This document shows, one piece after another, positions 8,763-16,029 of a stretch of DNA of 64,000 nucleotides. Position numbers and translations under genes: made by a program. Every line of letters starts with the position of its first letter. Within the stretch, counting starts at the first letter, position 1. Origin of the DNA: an uncultured Desulfosoma sp. GTDB taxonomy: Bacteria > Desulfobacterota > Syntrophobacteria > Syntrophobacterales > DSM-9756. The stretch covers positions 1 to 64,000 of the forward strand of contig CALGPN010000002.1 of the NCBI GenBank assembly GCA_937960435.1. The letters are read 5' to 3'. Below the pieces are notes generated by a model. The model was not told the origin of the DNA. It saw only the letters and a list, made by a program, of their open reading frames with translations, and made no database searches.

Positions 8763-8823
8763 GATCGAGCCTTCGGCTGCAAGAATCGCTGTCCTCTCGT
8801 GTCAACCTCCGGAGGGGAATCGA

Positions 8824-8847
8824 GGCGGCGGGACAGAGCCCGCCGCC
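8824..8847 (-). promoter_or_regulatory. Intercistronic stem-loop between the TAXI binding protein and TRAP permease genes
   Basis: A perfect 9-bp stem (GGCGGCGGG at 8824-8832, CCCGCCGCC at 8839-8847) with a six-base loop lies just after the binding-protein stop. No T-run follows on the minus strand, so it is not a full terminator. Hairpins at this place often stabilise the 3' end of the binding-protein message so that more of it is made than of the permease; that role is inferred. Confidence 0.55.
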
Positions 8848-8862
8848 TTCCTTAGGTCGTCT

Positions 8863-9852
8863 TTATTTCAGGAGTCCCTTTTCTTTGAAATATTTCTCCG
8901 CACCGGGGTGGAACGGAGCGGAAAGGCCTTCCAACATGCTGGATGTGGTCAGGACTTCATAGGCCGGGTGCAAGGTTTTGAAGGCATCCAAGTTGTCGAA
9001 GATTTCCTTGACAATGGCGTAAACCACATCGTCCGGCGTTTTTGCGGAAGTGACGAACGTGGCCTTGACTCCCACCGTCGGCACATTTTCCTTGTTGGCG
9101 GCTCCTTCATACATGGCGATGGGGATCATTGCCTTGGCGTAATAGGGGTACTTCTTGACCAGCGCTTCTACGGGGGGGCCGTCGATGGGCACGAAGCGCA
9201 CCTTGCGGTGACCTGCGGTGGCTTCCTTGATGGCACCGCTGGGGTGGCCGACGGTGTAGAAGAAGGCGTCGATGCGGCCGTCTTGAAGGAGCCCCGGCGC
9301 TTCCGCCGCCTTGGCCTGTTCGGCTTTGATGTCTTTTTCCCAATTGATGCCGAAAGATTCGAGGACATCGATGGAATTCTGGAGCTGACCGGACCCGGGA
9401 TTGCCGATGTTGACGCGTTTTCCTTTCAGATCCGCAATGGTCTTGATCCCGGCGTCCTCCGCGGCGACCAGAGTCACCGCCTCAGGATGCAGACTGAAGA
9501 CGGCGCGAAGGTCCTTCTGCGGACCCTTGTCTTTCCATTCCGCTTCGCCTTTCACCGCCTGATACTGACGGTCCGACTGGGCGATGCCGAATTCCAGATC
9601 CCCGGCGAGCACGGCATTAATGTTGAAAACCGATCCCCCTGTCGCTTCCACAGTGCACCGGATGCCGTAGGTGTCCCGTTTGTCGTTGATCATTTTGCAG
9701 ATGGCGCCCCCCGTGGGGTAGTAGACCCCCGTAATGCCGCCCGTGCCGATGGTCACGAAGACCGTTTTGGCTTGGGCCGAACCGGGGCTCATGGCGGTAA
9801 AAACTGCTCCCATAACAAAGATGAGGGCGAGAACCAATCCTGCACGCTTCAT
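8863..9852 (-). CDS. TAXI-family TRAP transporter solute-binding protein
   Basis: This 329-residue exported protein has a signal peptide from residue 1 to about 28: basic MKRAG, hydrophobic LVLALIFVMGAVF, cleavage after SAQA. The mature part starts KTVFVTIGTGGITGVYYPTGG, the hallmark of TAXI (TRAP-associated extracytoplasmic immunogenic) proteins, and continues with AVLAGDLEFGIAQSDRQYQA and KRVNIGNPGSGQ. Known TAXI ligands include glutamate-like and other carboxylates; the ligand here is unknown. The ATG at 9852 is chosen because AGGAGG lies 6 nt upstream; an ATG two codons earlier would sit directly on that site. It is the first gene of the minus-strand operon TAXI-TRAP-BKACE-murJ. Confidence 0.93.
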   Translation of the reverse strand: MKRAGLVLALIFVMGAVFTAMSPGSAQAKTVFVTIGTGGITGVYYPTGGAICKMINDKRDTYGIRCTVEATGGSVFNINAVLAGDLEFGIAQSDRQYQAVKGEAEWKDKGPQKDLRAVFSLHPEAVTLVAAEDAGIKTIADLKGKRVNIGNPGSGQLQNSIDVLESFGINWEKDIKAEQAKAAEAPGLLQDGRIDAFFYTVGHPSGAIKEATAGHRKVRFVPIDGPPVEALVKKYPYYAKAMIPIAMYEGAANKENVPTVGVKATFVTSAKTPDDVVYAIVKEIFDNLDAFKTLHPAYEVLTTSSMLEGLSAPFHPGAEKYFKEKGLLK

Positions 9853-10271
9853 GTCCATCCTCCTGCTGTTTGGGGTTGACCGCTTGATGCCCAGACCTAC
9901 TGGTCTTCCTGTGTTTCTGGATCTCTTGTTGTCGCCTCTGCCTGTACGATAAATGCAGGCGAAGTCGATCCCCCGTGCGTCGAGCCAAACAGGTACAGCC
10001 CCCCTCGGAACATCCGAACGCCGAATGAGCATCTTTAAAACTTTGTCTCTGGTTAGCAAAAAAGAAGACCCGGTGCAACCTTGTTAAAGACCGCCAAAAC
10101 CCTTTCGCAGGGGTCCTGCAAAAGGCAGCACAGGCGGTTTCGGGGGCGAAAGGCGCCATTTTTCTTGAACGATCCCGACCCGTTTGCTATCTGTAACCGC
10201 TCCACGCCCGGCCTTTTCCAGAATGTTCTTCCGCCGGTGCGCGACAATCTTGCCCATGAGGTGAGGCGACG
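9853..10271. other. Divergent intergenic region between the TAXI operon and the amino-acid ABC operon
   Basis: 419 bases without a supported gene. It contains short inverted repeats at 9893-9906 (AGACC/GGTCT) and 9940-9960 (GCCTG/CAGGC) near the TAXI start, possible regulator sites, and one plausible plus-strand promoter (listed separately). A minus-strand promoter for the TAXI operon could not be fixed with confidence. Confidence 0.5.
10165..10193 (+). promoter_or_regulatory. Candidate sigma-70 promoter for the amino-acid ABC operon
   Basis: TTGAAC at 10165-10170, a 17-nt spacer and TATCTG at 10188-10193, about 80 nt before the first permease start. The -35 differs from consensus at one position and the -10 at two. 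It was found by inspection only. Confidence 0.4.
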
Positions 10272-10934
10272 ATGGATTTTATTCCCGTTCTCAAAGAAGG
10301 GCTGCCGTACGTGTTCAAAGGGACGTGGGTCACCCTTGTGGTGGTGGCCGGCGCTTTGGCGGTGGGCCTGAGCATCGGGTTGCCTCTGGCGGTGGGCACG
10401 GTTTACGGCCCCCGGTGGCTTCGACGCCTCATCGATCTTTATGTGTGGTTTTTCCGGGGAGTGCCTTTGTTGGTCCTCTTGTTCCTTTTTTACTTCGGCA
10501 TCTTTCCGTTCCTGGGGCTTGACCTTTCCGCATTTGTGGTTGCGGTCATCGTCTTGGGCTGCATCAGCGGCGCCTATCAGTCGCAAATCCTTCGGGGGGC
10601 CATTCTTTCCGTTCCCGAGGGGCAGATGAAGGCCGCGCGCGCCGTGGGGATGAGCGATCTTCAGGCCATTGGGCTGATCATTTTGCCCCAGGCGTTGCGC
10701 CTGGCCATTCCCGGTTGGTCCAACGAGTATGCGATCCTTCTCAAGGATTCCGCCGTGACCTATGCCTTGGGTGTCGCGGAAATCATGGCCCGTGCCCACC
10801 ATGTGGCCTCTCGCACCTACCAACATCTGCCCATTTACATCAGCGCCGGGGTCCTTTTCATGGGGCTCACGTACGTAGGGACCCGCCTGTTGGCGGTGCT
10901 GCACAAAAAAGTCCGCATCAAGGGCTACGCGTAA
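10272..10934 (+). CDS. Polar amino-acid ABC transporter permease
   Basis: This 220-residue inner-membrane permease of the HisM/GlnP type has five hydrophobic spans. The N-terminal PYVFKGTWVTLVVVAGAL and WFFRGVPLLVLLFLFYFG segments are typical, and the EAA loop that contacts the ATPase is visible as MKAARAVGMSDLQAIGLIILP. The ATG is preceded by a GAGGTGAGG ribosome binding site. The ATPase gene follows after 21 nt and a second permease after that, the normal heterodimeric arrangement for glutamine/histidine/cystine uptake. The substrate is not predictable, and no solute-binding protein gene accompanies the three genes. Confidence 0.92.
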   Translation: MDFIPVLKEGLPYVFKGTWVTLVVVAGALAVGLSIGLPLAVGTVYGPRWLRRLIDLYVWFFRGVPLLVLLFLFYFGIFPFLGLDLSAFVVAVIVLGCISGAYQSQILRGAILSVPEGQMKAARAVGMSDLQAIGLIILPQALRLAIPGWSNEYAILLKDSAVTYALGVAEIMARAHHVASRTYQHLPIYISAGVLFMGLTYVGTRLLAVLHKKVRIKGYA

Positions 10935-10955
10935 GGAGCCATTGGCAACGAGATC

Positions 10956-11708
10956 ATGGAAACAATCCTTCAAGTGCGCGAGATTCGGAAGCGTTATGGC
11001 AACAAGGAAATTGTCAAGGGGGTTTCTTTGTCGGTGCGGCGTGGAGAGATCAAGGTGCTCATCGGACCGTCTGGGGCGGGGAAGAGCACTCTGCTGCAGA
11101 TGATCAACTTTCTTGTTTTTCCTGACGACGGGGACGTTTTCCTCGAAGGGCGCCGCATCGACCCGGGCCGCAAAAGGGAGCTCTGCGCCTATCGCCAGCA
11201 AGTGGGCATGATCTTCCAGGAATTCAACCTGTTCGACCATCTCACGGCATTGGGCAATGTGGAAATCGGCCTGGTGCGCGTGAAGAAAATGGATAAGAAA
11301 GCGGCCCGCCTTCGCGCCATGGCCGAACTGGAGCGTGTGGGCCTGGGGGACCACGCAGGCAAGTACCCTGCGGAGCTTTCCGGGGGCCAAAAGCAGCGGG
11401 TGTCCATCGCCCGGGCGTTGGCCTTGGATCCCAAGGTCATGCTTTTGGACGAGCCCACATCGGCTCTGGATCCCGAGCTTATCGGCGAGGTCCATGCCGT
11501 GATCCGGGAACTGGGGGCGTCCGGCATGACCATGATCATGGCCACCCACCAAATCAGCTTTGCCCGGGCTTTGGCCCATGAGATGATCTTTATGGAAGAC
11601 GGTCGGATCGTGGAGCAAGGGCCGCCGGACATTATCCTGGACGAGGCCCGCTGCGCTCGAACTCGGGAGTTTTGCGCCAAGATCGGCGAATTGGGCGGGC
11701 GGCCGTGA
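10956..11708 (+). CDS. Polar amino-acid ABC transporter ATP-binding protein
   Basis: This 250-residue ATPase of the GlnQ/HisP type has Walker A GPSGAGKST, Q-loop IFQEFNLFDHLT, signature LSGGQKQRVSIARAL, Walker B VMLLDEPTSALDPE and the switch His in MATHQISFA. It energises the two flanking permeases. The stop codon overlaps the start of the second permease (GTGA), so translation is coupled. Length and motifs are complete. Confidence 0.95.
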   Translation: METILQVREIRKRYGNKEIVKGVSLSVRRGEIKVLIGPSGAGKSTLLQMINFLVFPDDGDVFLEGRRIDPGRKRELCAYRQQVGMIFQEFNLFDHLTALGNVEIGLVRVKKMDKKAARLRAMAELERVGLGDHAGKYPAELSGGQKQRVSIARALALDPKVMLLDEPTSALDPELIGEVHAVIRELGASGMTMIMATHQISFARALAHEMIFMEDGRIVEQGPPDIILDEARCARTREFCAKIGELGGRP

Positions 11709-12385
11709 TTCCGGACGAACTGTTTTTTCTTTACAGGGACTTAGCTCCGGCTCTGATTCGCGGAGCCGCCGTGTCGGTGCGCCTCATCCTTCCGTCGGCG
11801 GTGCTGGGTTTTGCGTGCGGTGTGCTGGCCGGATCATGCCGTGTCTACGGGTTTTCCCTCCTGCGCTGGGCCGCGGAAGCCTATGTGGCCGTGTTTCGAG
11901 GGTTCCCCCTTCTGGTCCAGCTTTACATTTGGTACTTCGGCATGCCCCGCTTGGGCCTTTACCTCACCCCCTATGAGGCGGCGGTCCTCGGTTTTACCCT
12001 GTGCAGCGGGGCCTATCATTCTGAATACATCCGCGGGGCCCTTCTTTCCATAAAAAGAGGGCAGATCCTCGCCGCCCAGGCCATCGGGATGAGCCGTCTC
12101 CAGACCTTGAGGCACATCATTTTGCCCCAGGCGGTGCGACGCGCACTGCCCGGTTGCGGCAACGAATGGATCTATTTGATCAAGTACTCTTCCTTGGCCT
12201 ACATGGTGACCTGCATCGAACTGACGGGCGAAGGAAAAATCGTCGCCTCCTCCACCTTCAAATACACCGAGGTGTTTGCCGCCGTCGGGTTCGTCTATCT
12301 TCTTTTCGTCACCCTGGCGACTTGGATCCTGAAGGGTCTGGAAAAGCGGCTGACCCTACCCGGCTTTGAATTCCATAGGGTCTAA
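11705..12385 (+). CDS. Polar amino-acid ABC transporter permease, second subunit
   Basis: This 226-residue permease is homologous to the one at 10272-10934. It shows VFRGFPLLVQLYIWYFG, the EAA-loop sequence AAQAIGMSRLQTLRHIILP and a C-terminal span. The start is taken as GTG at 11705, which overlaps the ATPase stop; an ATG at 11672 would add eleven unusual basic residues inside the ATPase gene. The two permeases probably form the transmembrane heterodimer. The gene ends 6 nt before the convergent aminotransferase gene. Confidence 0.9.
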   Translation: MIPDELFFLYRDLAPALIRGAAVSVRLILPSAVLGFACGVLAGSCRVYGFSLLRWAAEAYVAVFRGFPLLVQLYIWYFGMPRLGLYLTPYEAAVLGFTLCSGAYHSEYIRGALLSIKRGQILAAQAIGMSRLQTLRHIILPQAVRRALPGCGNEWIYLIKYSSLAYMVTCIELTGEGKIVASSTFKYTEVFAAVGFVYLLFVTLATWILKGLEKRLTLPGFEFHRV

Positions 12386-12391
12386 GGGGCT

Positions 12392-13738
12392 TCAGAATCC
12401 TTGGGACGACACCGCCTCGAGGGCCTCGTCCAAGATGCGCGTCATTTCCGCGATTCCTTTTTCGTCGATGACAAAAGGCGGCGCGAGCAGGATGTGATCC
12501 CCGGCGATTCCGTCGGCCCCGCCGGAGCCGGGATAGGTGATGAGCCCTCTGTGGAAGGCTTCCTGGGCGACCCGGGCGTTGACTTTAAGCGCCGGGGCGA
12601 AGGTCTCTTTGGTCTCTTTGTCTTTCACCAGTTCGATTCCGGCGAAAAGGCCGATCCCCCGCACATCGCCCACGATGGGATGTTTTCGAAGCGTCTCGAG
12701 GCTTTCCAAGAGCACCTTCCCCATGCGGGCGGATCGTTCCACGAGGCGATGTTTCTCGATGTAGCGGAGCACGGCGGCTCCGATGGCCACCGAGAGGGGG
12801 TTCTGGCAATAGGTGTGCCCGTGAACGAAAGCGCCGCTTCCTTGGCGGATGGCCTCGTGGATCTCCTCCTTGACGATAACCGCCCCAAGGGGCGTGTAAC
12901 CCGAGCTCAGGCCCTTTGCCGCGACGATGACATCGGGGACCACGCCCCAGTGGTCCAGAGCGAAACGCCGACCCGTTCGACCCACGCCCGTCATGACTTC
13001 ATCGGCGATAAGCTTCACGTCGTAGGCGTCGCAGATTTGGCGGATGCGTTGCCAATAGCCGTCTTTCGGGACCAGCGCGCCCGCCGTGGCGCCCACGACG
13101 GGTTCGGCGATAAAGGCGGCGACGGCGTCCGGTCCTTCGTACTTGATGGTCCGTTCCAGCTGATCGGCACATTCGAGGCTGCAGGATTCGGGTTTCCGCC
13201 CGAAGGGACAGCGGTAACAATAGGCCGGTTCAATGTGAGGGGTGTGGAGAAACAGGGGCAGGTAATGACGCCGACGGCCCGTATGGCCCCCCAGGGCTAG
13301 GGCTCCCGTGGTGTTCCCGTGAAAGCTGGTCCAGCGACTGATGACCTTGTACTTGTCGGGTTTGCCCACTTCCCGCCAGTACTGCCGGACGACTTTGACG
13401 GCCGTTTCCACCGCCTCCGATCCGCCGGAAAGGAAATAGACCCGGTTCAGCGAAGGGTCGGGCGCCATGCGGGTCAGTAGATCGGCGCATTCCAAAGCCG
13501 CTTCGCTGGTAAAGTGACTGCTGTGGGCAAAACAGATCCGGCGGGCCTGGGCGTTCATGGCTTCCAGGATTTCGGGCACTCCGTGCCCGATGCTCACCAC
13601 GCAGGCCCCGCCCGATCCGTCGATGTAACGGCGGCCGGCGGTATCCCAAACGAAAATGCCCTCGCCGCGGTCGACAACGGGATACGTTTTGCGAAGGTTT
13701 CGATAAAACACGCGCTCCGAGGCTCCATGGTCCGTCAT
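12392..13738 (-). CDS. Class III PLP-dependent aminotransferase
   Basis: This 448-residue fold-type I enzyme has SGGSEAVETAVKV (cofactor phosphate region), SFHGNTTGALALGG, LIADEVMTGVGRTG with the PLP-binding Asp, and AAKGLSSGYTPLGAV with the Schiff-base Lys. A Cys-rich segment (CYRCPFGRKPESCSLEC, about residues 190-206) is common in the subgroup usually annotated aspartate aminotransferase family, which includes omega-amino acid and putrescine/beta-alanine-type transaminases. The exact amino donor cannot be told. The frame is open for 52 more codons upstream, but the ATG at 13738 has AAGGA 10 nt before it and matches family length. The amino-acid ABC operon lies next to it in convergent orientation and may supply its substrate. 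Confidence 0.9.
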   Translation of the reverse strand: MTDHGASERVFYRNLRKTYPVVDRGEGIFVWDTAGRRYIDGSGGACVVSIGHGVPEILEAMNAQARRICFAHSSHFTSEAALECADLLTRMAPDPSLNRVYFLSGGSEAVETAVKVVRQYWREVGKPDKYKVISRWTSFHGNTTGALALGGHTGRRRHYLPLFLHTPHIEPAYCYRCPFGRKPESCSLECADQLERTIKYEGPDAVAAFIAEPVVGATAGALVPKDGYWQRIRQICDAYDVKLIADEVMTGVGRTGRRFALDHWGVVPDVIVAAKGLSSGYTPLGAVIVKEEIHEAIRQGSGAFVHGHTYCQNPLSVAIGAAVLRYIEKHRLVERSARMGKVLLESLETLRKHPIVGDVRGIGLFAGIELVKDKETKETFAPALKVNARVAQEAFHRGLITYPGSGGADGIAGDHILLAPPFVIDEKGIAEMTRILDEALEAVSSQGF

Positions 13739-13872
13739 CGTGGTCCGTCCTTTTCTTCTGAGTCGAAGGTGAACGCGGCCCGTTTTCCAGGGTCCCAAGA
13801 CACAGAGCCTCTTTAAGCCAATCGTCCTCGTTTGTGAAGGCCGATCTGGTGGCAATGGCAGTGGGAAAAGCC

Positions 13873-13901
13873 TTGACAGAGCCGGGGCGCCCATTTATAA
13901 G
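13873..13901 (+). promoter_or_regulatory. Sigma-70 promoter upstream of the small Cys protein
   Basis: TTGACA at 13873-13878, a 17-nt spacer and TATAAG at 13896-13901: a perfect -35 and a -10 with one mismatch, 38 nt before the start codon at 13939. Confidence 0.7.
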
Positions 13902-13938
13902 TGCCCGTTACGTCGCTTCTGGAAGGAGCCCGCATGGG

Positions 13939-14070
13939 ATGACGATGCGAAGCCCTTGTCTGGATTGTGACAAAAAGGATCAGGACAAGAACAAGTGCCT
14001 GGAAAACTGTGAGAAGTTGAGAGAGTTCCAAGAAATGCTCACTCGGAAAGGCACTTACGCTCGAGGTTGA
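13939..14070 (+). CDS. 43-residue Cys-containing small protein, unrecognised
   Basis: A 43-codon gene starting MTMRSPCLDCDKKDQDK with four cysteines: CLDC near residue 7 and CLENC near residue 20. The rest is highly charged (KLREFQEMLTRKGTY). The Cys spacing suggests a small zinc knuckle or Fe-S peptide. AAGGAG lies 10 nt upstream of the ATG, a near-consensus promoter precedes it and a strong terminator follows 26 nt after the stop, so it looks like an independently transcribed real gene. The frame extends further upstream, but that part overlaps the promoter. Function unknown. Confidence 0.65.
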   Translation: MTMRSPCLDCDKKDQDKNKCLENCEKLREFQEMLTRKGTYARG

Positions 14071-14096
14071 CGGAACACCCCTTGCGCCTGGGACCG

Positions 14097-14119
14097 AGCG
14101 GCCGAGGGCCGCTTTTTTT
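14097..14119 (+). terminator. Rho-independent terminator after the 43-residue gene
   Basis: A 7-bp perfect stem AGCGGCC/GGCCGCT with a GAG loop, followed by six further T residues at 14114-14119. It separates the small gene from rplU. Confidence 0.9.
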
Positions 14120-14178
14120 GTCAGGACCATGAAGGGCTCAGAGGGGTCTGAACTTGCACAGGGGCGGAGGACAAGCCG

Positions 14179-14553
14179 ATGTACGCGATCGTGGAGTGTG
14201 GAGGCAAACAGTATAAAGCCGAACCCGGAGCGCTGCTCAAGTTGGAGAAAATGCCGGGGGAAGCCGGGGAAGAGATCCTTTTGGATCGCGTGCTCCTTGT
14301 GGCCGACGGAGAAAACATCCACGTGGGGCGCCCTGTCGTCGACGGCAAAGTGGTGCGCGCCCGGATTGTGGAACACGGCCGCGGTGAAAAGATCGTCGTT
14401 TTCAAGTATAAGCGGCGCAAGGATTCCCGAAAGAAACAAGGACATCGACAGGCCTACACGGCGGTGAAGATCGAGGGAATCGAGGACCGCGTACCGCAGA
14501 CATCCCAAGAGTCCGTCTCCCAAGAGGACGAGGCGCGGGGTGGGGAGGAATAG
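14179..14553 (+). CDS. rplU: 50S ribosomal protein L21
   Basis: A 124-residue protein with the L21 pattern: [17 protein letters not shown] at the start, [17 protein letters not shown] in the middle and [16 protein letters not shown], the 23S rRNA-binding basic stretch. L21 is usually about 103 residues; here an acidic tail of some 20 residues (ending [11 protein letters not shown]) is added, as in several related bacteria. GGAGGA precedes the ATG by 8 nt. It is the first gene of the standard rplU-rpmA-obgE run. Confidence 0.97.
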   Translation: MYAIVECGGKQYKAEPGALLKLEKMPGEAGEEILLDRVLLVADGENIHVGRPVVDGKVVRARIVEHGRGEKIVVFKYKRRKDSRKKQGHRQAYTAVKIEGIEDRVPQTSQESVSQEDEARGGEE

Positions 14554-14556
14554 ACC

Positions 14557-14826
14557 ATGGCACACAAAAAGGCGGGCGGCAGTTCCAGAAACGGTCGGGA
14601 CAGCGCCGGACAGAGGCGAGGGGTCAAGAGATTCGGCGGCCAGTTCGTGCGAGCCGGCAACATCTTGGTGCGGCAGTTGGGCACCAAGTTCCACCCGGGC
14701 AAGAATGTGGGGATGGGCAAAGACTACACCCTCTTCGCCTTGATCGACGGGGTTGTGGCGTTTGAACACAAGGACAAGCAGCGACAGAAGGTGAGCGTCT
14801 ATCCGGTGGCAGCCCAGACCAGCTAG
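14557..14826 (+). CDS. rpmA: 50S ribosomal protein L27
   Basis: An 89-residue protein starting [20 protein letters not shown], the near-universal L27 N terminus that reaches the peptidyl-transferase centre, then [17 protein letters not shown] and [15 protein letters not shown]. No N-terminal cleavage extension of the Firmicutes type is present. It starts 3 nt after rplU stops. Confidence 0.98.
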   Translation: MAHKKAGGSSRNGRDSAGQRRGVKRFGGQFVRAGNILVRQLGTKFHPGKNVGMGKDYTLFALIDGVVAFEHKDKQRQKVSVYPVAAQTS

Positions 14827-14862
14827 GAGCTTTTCGGACAAACAAAAGGTGTGTGGTCAGAA

Positions 14863-14890
14863 ACGGGGGAGCCAGGCTCCCCCGTTGTGT
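14863..14890 (+). terminator. Strong hairpin between rpmA and obgE (attenuator-like)
   Basis: ACGGGGGAGCC at 14863-14873 and GGCTCCCCCGT at 14875-14885 can form a long GC stem around a very small centre (in practice a 7-base loop), followed by TGTGTTTTG. The T-run is imperfect, so it probably lowers rather than blocks read-through from the ribosomal protein genes into obgE. Confidence 0.6.
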
Positions 14891-14907
14891 TTTGTGGGGG
14901 GCAGTGG

Positions 14908-15966
14908 ATGCGTTTCGTGGACGAAGTCCGCATTGTAGTCCAAGCCGGACACGGCGGAAACGGCTGTGTGAGCTTCCGGAGGGAAAAATATGTGCCGCGG
15001 GGAGGGCCCGACGGGGGCGACGGCGGCAAGGGCGGTGACGTCATCTTTGAAGCCACGGAACGCAAGCAGACTCTGTTAGATTTCCATTACAAGCGGTTTT
15101 ACCGAGCCCAGCGGGGGCGTCACGGCCAAGGAAAGGAAAAACACGGGCGAAGCGGGCAAGACTTGGTTCTCATGGTTCCCGTGGGGACTGTGGTCAAGGA
15201 CGCCCGCACCGGGGAAGTTCTTGCGGATCTTCATAATCCGGGCATGCGTTGGACGGCGGCACGAGGCGGCGCCGGAGGACGGGGGAACGCCCGCTTTGTC
15301 ACTGCGACACGGCAGGCGCCGAGGATCGCTGAAGAGGGCAAGGAAGGAGAATCTCGCGAGCTTGTCCTGGAGCTGAAACTTCTGGCGGACGTGGGGCTTG
15401 TGGGGTTTCCCAACGCCGGAAAATCGACACTGATTGCCGCCGTGTCCGCCGCTCGGCCTAAAATCGCCGATTATCCCTTCACCACCCTTGTCCCCAACCT
15501 GGGTGTGGTCCAATATGGAGACGCCCAACCCTTTGTGATGGCGGACATTCCCGGGCTTTTGGAAGGCGCGCATCAAGGGGCGGGCCTGGGGATCCGCTTC
15601 CTCCGGCACATCGAAAGGACCCGCGTGCTGGTCCACGTGGTGGATGCGGCTTCGGTGCCTCGAGAAAACCCTTTGGAGCCTTACCGGATCATTGAGCGGG
15701 AGCTTTCCGCATACGCCGAGAGTTTGGCCCGGAAGCCTCGGCTTGTGGCCCTCAACAAGATGGACTTGATTCCCGATCCCGACGAGCGTGCACGGCTGAT
15801 CACGGCCTTTTCCGCCATCGGCTGTCCGGTGGTGGGTATTTCGGCGCTCACCCGCGAAGGCTTGGACGATCTGTTGAGGGTCGTCGTCCGTGTGCTGCAC
15901 GAGGCCGTCCACAATCCTTCGACGAATGATGGGCAAACGTCCGACACCGCTCCACCGAGTTCCTGA
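14908..15966 (+). CDS. obgE: Obg/CgtA GTPase
   Basis: A 352-residue GTPase of the Obg family. The glycine-rich Obg domain (residues 1 to about 158) shows GGNGCVSFRREKYVPRGGPD and GGKGGDVIF. The G domain has GFPNAGKSTL (G1), DYPFTTLVPNLG (G2), MADIPGLLEGA (G3), LNKMDL (G4) and a G5-like SAL. Obg acts in 50S subunit maturation and stress signalling. The start at 14908 matches the usual MRFVDEV N terminus; an in-frame ATG at 14851 lies before the intercistronic hairpin and is unlikely. The C-terminal tail after residue 335 is short and polar. Confidence 0.97.
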   Translation: MRFVDEVRIVVQAGHGGNGCVSFRREKYVPRGGPDGGDGGKGGDVIFEATERKQTLLDFHYKRFYRAQRGRHGQGKEKHGRSGQDLVLMVPVGTVVKDARTGEVLADLHNPGMRWTAARGGAGGRGNARFVTATRQAPRIAEEGKEGESRELVLELKLLADVGLVGFPNAGKSTLIAAVSAARPKIADYPFTTLVPNLGVVQYGDAQPFVMADIPGLLEGAHQGAGLGIRFLRHIERTRVLVHVVDAASVPRENPLEPYRIIERELSAYAESLARKPRLVALNKMDLIPDPDERARLITAFSAIGCPVVGISALTREGLDDLLRVVVRVLHEAVHNPSTNDGQTSDTAPPSS

Positions 15967-16029
15967 ACATGACCCTGGCAGGGGAAGTCCATTTTAAAAC
16001 ATTCATTCGGGTTTTTCCAGGCTGGTGGG

